From Brevundimonas vesicularis (GTDB lineage Bacteria; Pseudomonadota; Alphaproteobacteria; Caulobacterales; Caulobacteraceae), in the NCBI RefSeq assembly GCF_027105095.1, contig NZ_CP114278.1, positions 1,054,001 to 1,118,000 of the forward strand: DNA of 64,000 nucleotides, read 5' to 3'. The translations under genes were made by a program, and so were the position numbers. Shown here in pieces: positions 63,174-64,000 of the stretch. Every line of letters begins with the position of its first letter. Within the stretch, counting starts at the first letter, position 1. The notes beneath the pieces are model-generated. The model worked only from the letters and a program-made list of their open reading frames with translations, was not told the origin of the DNA and searched no databases.

Positions 63174-64000
63174 GCGCGCTTCGCCTGTCCGACCTGCTGC
63201 GCCGCGACGTGTCCTCGGACCCCGTCATCACCGGCGTCACCGCCGACAGCCGCAAGGTCTCGCCCGGCGCCCTGTTCGTCGCCCTGCCGGGCACGGCCGC
63301 CGACGGCCGCGCCTTCATCCCGCAAGCGCTTGCGCAAGGGGCCGCTGCGGTTCTGGCGCCGACCGACACGCCGGATGGCGTGGCGCCCGTTCTGGTCACC
63401 TCGGGCGACGTGCGCCGGGCCTACGCCATCGCCGCGCGCGGCTTCTACGGCGCCCAGCCCAAGACCTGCGTCGCCGTAACCGGCACCAACGGCAAGACCT
63501 CTGTCGCCACCTTCTGCCGCCAAATCTGGGCCGGGATCGGCCATAAGTCCGCCAGCATGGGCACGCTGGGCGTCATCGGCCAGAAGGGCGTCAAGACCTA
63601 CGCCCTGACCGGCCCCGGCCTGACCAGTCCCGACGCCGCCGAGGCCGCGCGCCTGATGGCCGAACTGGCCGCCAAGGACGTGACCCACGTCGCGCTGGAG
63701 GCCTCGTCCCACGGCATCGATCAGCGCCGCCTGGACGGGGTCGCCTTGAAGGCCGCCGCCTTCACCAACCTGACCCAGGATCACCTCGACTATCACGGCA
63801 CCATGGCGGACTACCGCTCCGCCAAGATGCGCCTGTTCGAGACCCTGCTGCCGCGCGGCCGCACCGCCGTGCTGAACGCCGATTCTGATGCCTATTCGGT
63901 CTTCGCCTCAGCCTCCATCATGGCGGGTCTGGGCGTCATGGGCGTGGGCGAGCGCGGTCGTGACCTGACACTGATCGGCCGTCGCGCGACGCCTGAGGGC
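63170..64000 (+). CDS. murE: UDP-MurNAc-tripeptide synthetase MurE (N-terminal part)
   Basis: The frame continues past the right edge; 277 codons are seen. MurE adds meso-diaminopimelate to UDP-MurNAc-Ala-Glu. The N-terminal domain has ITGVTADSRKVSPGALFVALPG (about 20-41), the ATP loop TGTNGKTS lies at 104-111, and SPDAAEAARLMAEL and EASSHGIDQRRLDG are typical Mur ligase motifs. The start is TTG 63170, sharing bases with the ftsI stop. Non-ATG starts are common in this cluster. Confidence 0.93.
   Translation, partial: MSALRLSDLLRRDVSSDPVITGVTADSRKVSPGALFVALPGTAADGRAFIPQALAQGAAAVLAPTDTPDGVAPVLVTSGDVRRAYAIAARGFYGAQPKTCVAVTGTNGKTSVATFCRQIWAGIGHKSASMGTLGVIGQKGVKTYALTGPGLTSPDAAEAARLMAELAAKDVTHVALEASSHGIDQRRLDGVALKAAAFTNLTQDHLDYHGTMADYRSAKMRLFETLLPRGRTAVLNADSDAYSVFASASIMAGLGVMGVGERGRDLTLIGRRATPEG

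Overview
This 64-kb window is chromosomal DNA of a high-GC alphaproteobacterium, most likely a Brevundimonas or close Caulobacteraceae relative. That placement is an inference. It rests on the zauP-zapA-6S RNA-fau locus, the glyQ-glyS-ppdK order, the DUF1476 (ATP synthase zeta) gene, non-ATG starts with 4-bp ATGA/GTGA overlaps, and the start of the dcw cell-division cluster behind rnpB. No phage, insertion sequence or CRISPR array was found. Nearly all the sequence is core-genome coding DNA.

Layout. 1-5.8 kb (minus strand): ybdD (partial), cstA, purT, tkt. 5.9-8.8 kb (plus): zauP, zapA, 6S RNA, fau, a vapBC toxin-antitoxin pair, ymdB. 8.8-16.2 kb (minus): PhoD-type phosphatase, a GT4 glycosyltransferase, a cytochrome P450, an unknown gene, a DUF305 lipoprotein, purL. 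16.3-25.2 kb: purine genes (purQ, purS, purC, purB) interspersed with small acidic proteins, a membrane protein, an MFS exporter, a PEBP protein, DUF1476, a fasciclin lipoprotein and a hypoxanthine-DNA glycosylase. 25.4-33.5 kb: GST, a lytic transglycosylase, family-4 UDG, ETF-ubiquinone oxidoreductase, a TPR protein, ispE. 33.6-40.5 kb: glyQ, an unusual glyS, a DUF559 endonuclease gene set between repeats, ppdK. 40.6-49.6 kb: an outer-membrane barrel, M48 protease, DoxX, a KAS III-like thiolase, KpsC, an HpcH/HpaI lyase with an SDR, a GAF-type methionine sulfoxide reductase and a lipoprotein. 49.8-58.7 kb: a subtilase autotransporter, tRNA-CAT, a SIMPL protein, panD, sppA, an AmpD-like amidase. 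58.7-64 kb: rnpB, then mraZ-rsmH-ftsL-ftsI-murE, cut by the window end.

Most notable: (1) a dispersed extragenic repeat made of two half-types (A and B) that always pair A with B in inverted orientation; between two convergent A halves sits a DUF559 endonuclease gene whose start and stop codons lie in the repeat ends. (2) An in-frame stretch of about 390 bp at about 50% GC, rich in rare codons, inside glyS, which lengthens GlyS by roughly 100 residues. (3) Four TGGGN boxes at exactly 10-bp spacing upstream of mraZ. (4) A 10-bp perfect palindrome and a likely leaderless promoter at vapBC. (5) A 44-46-bp tandem repeat forming the leader and ribosome-binding site of the KAS III-like gene.

The genes cover purine synthesis (purT, L, Q, S, C, B), central carbon metabolism (cstA, tkt, ppdK), translation (glyQS, tRNA, RNase P RNA), envelope and peptidoglycan growth (Slt, AmpD-like, ftsI, murE) and Z-ring organisation (zauP, zapA, ftsL).
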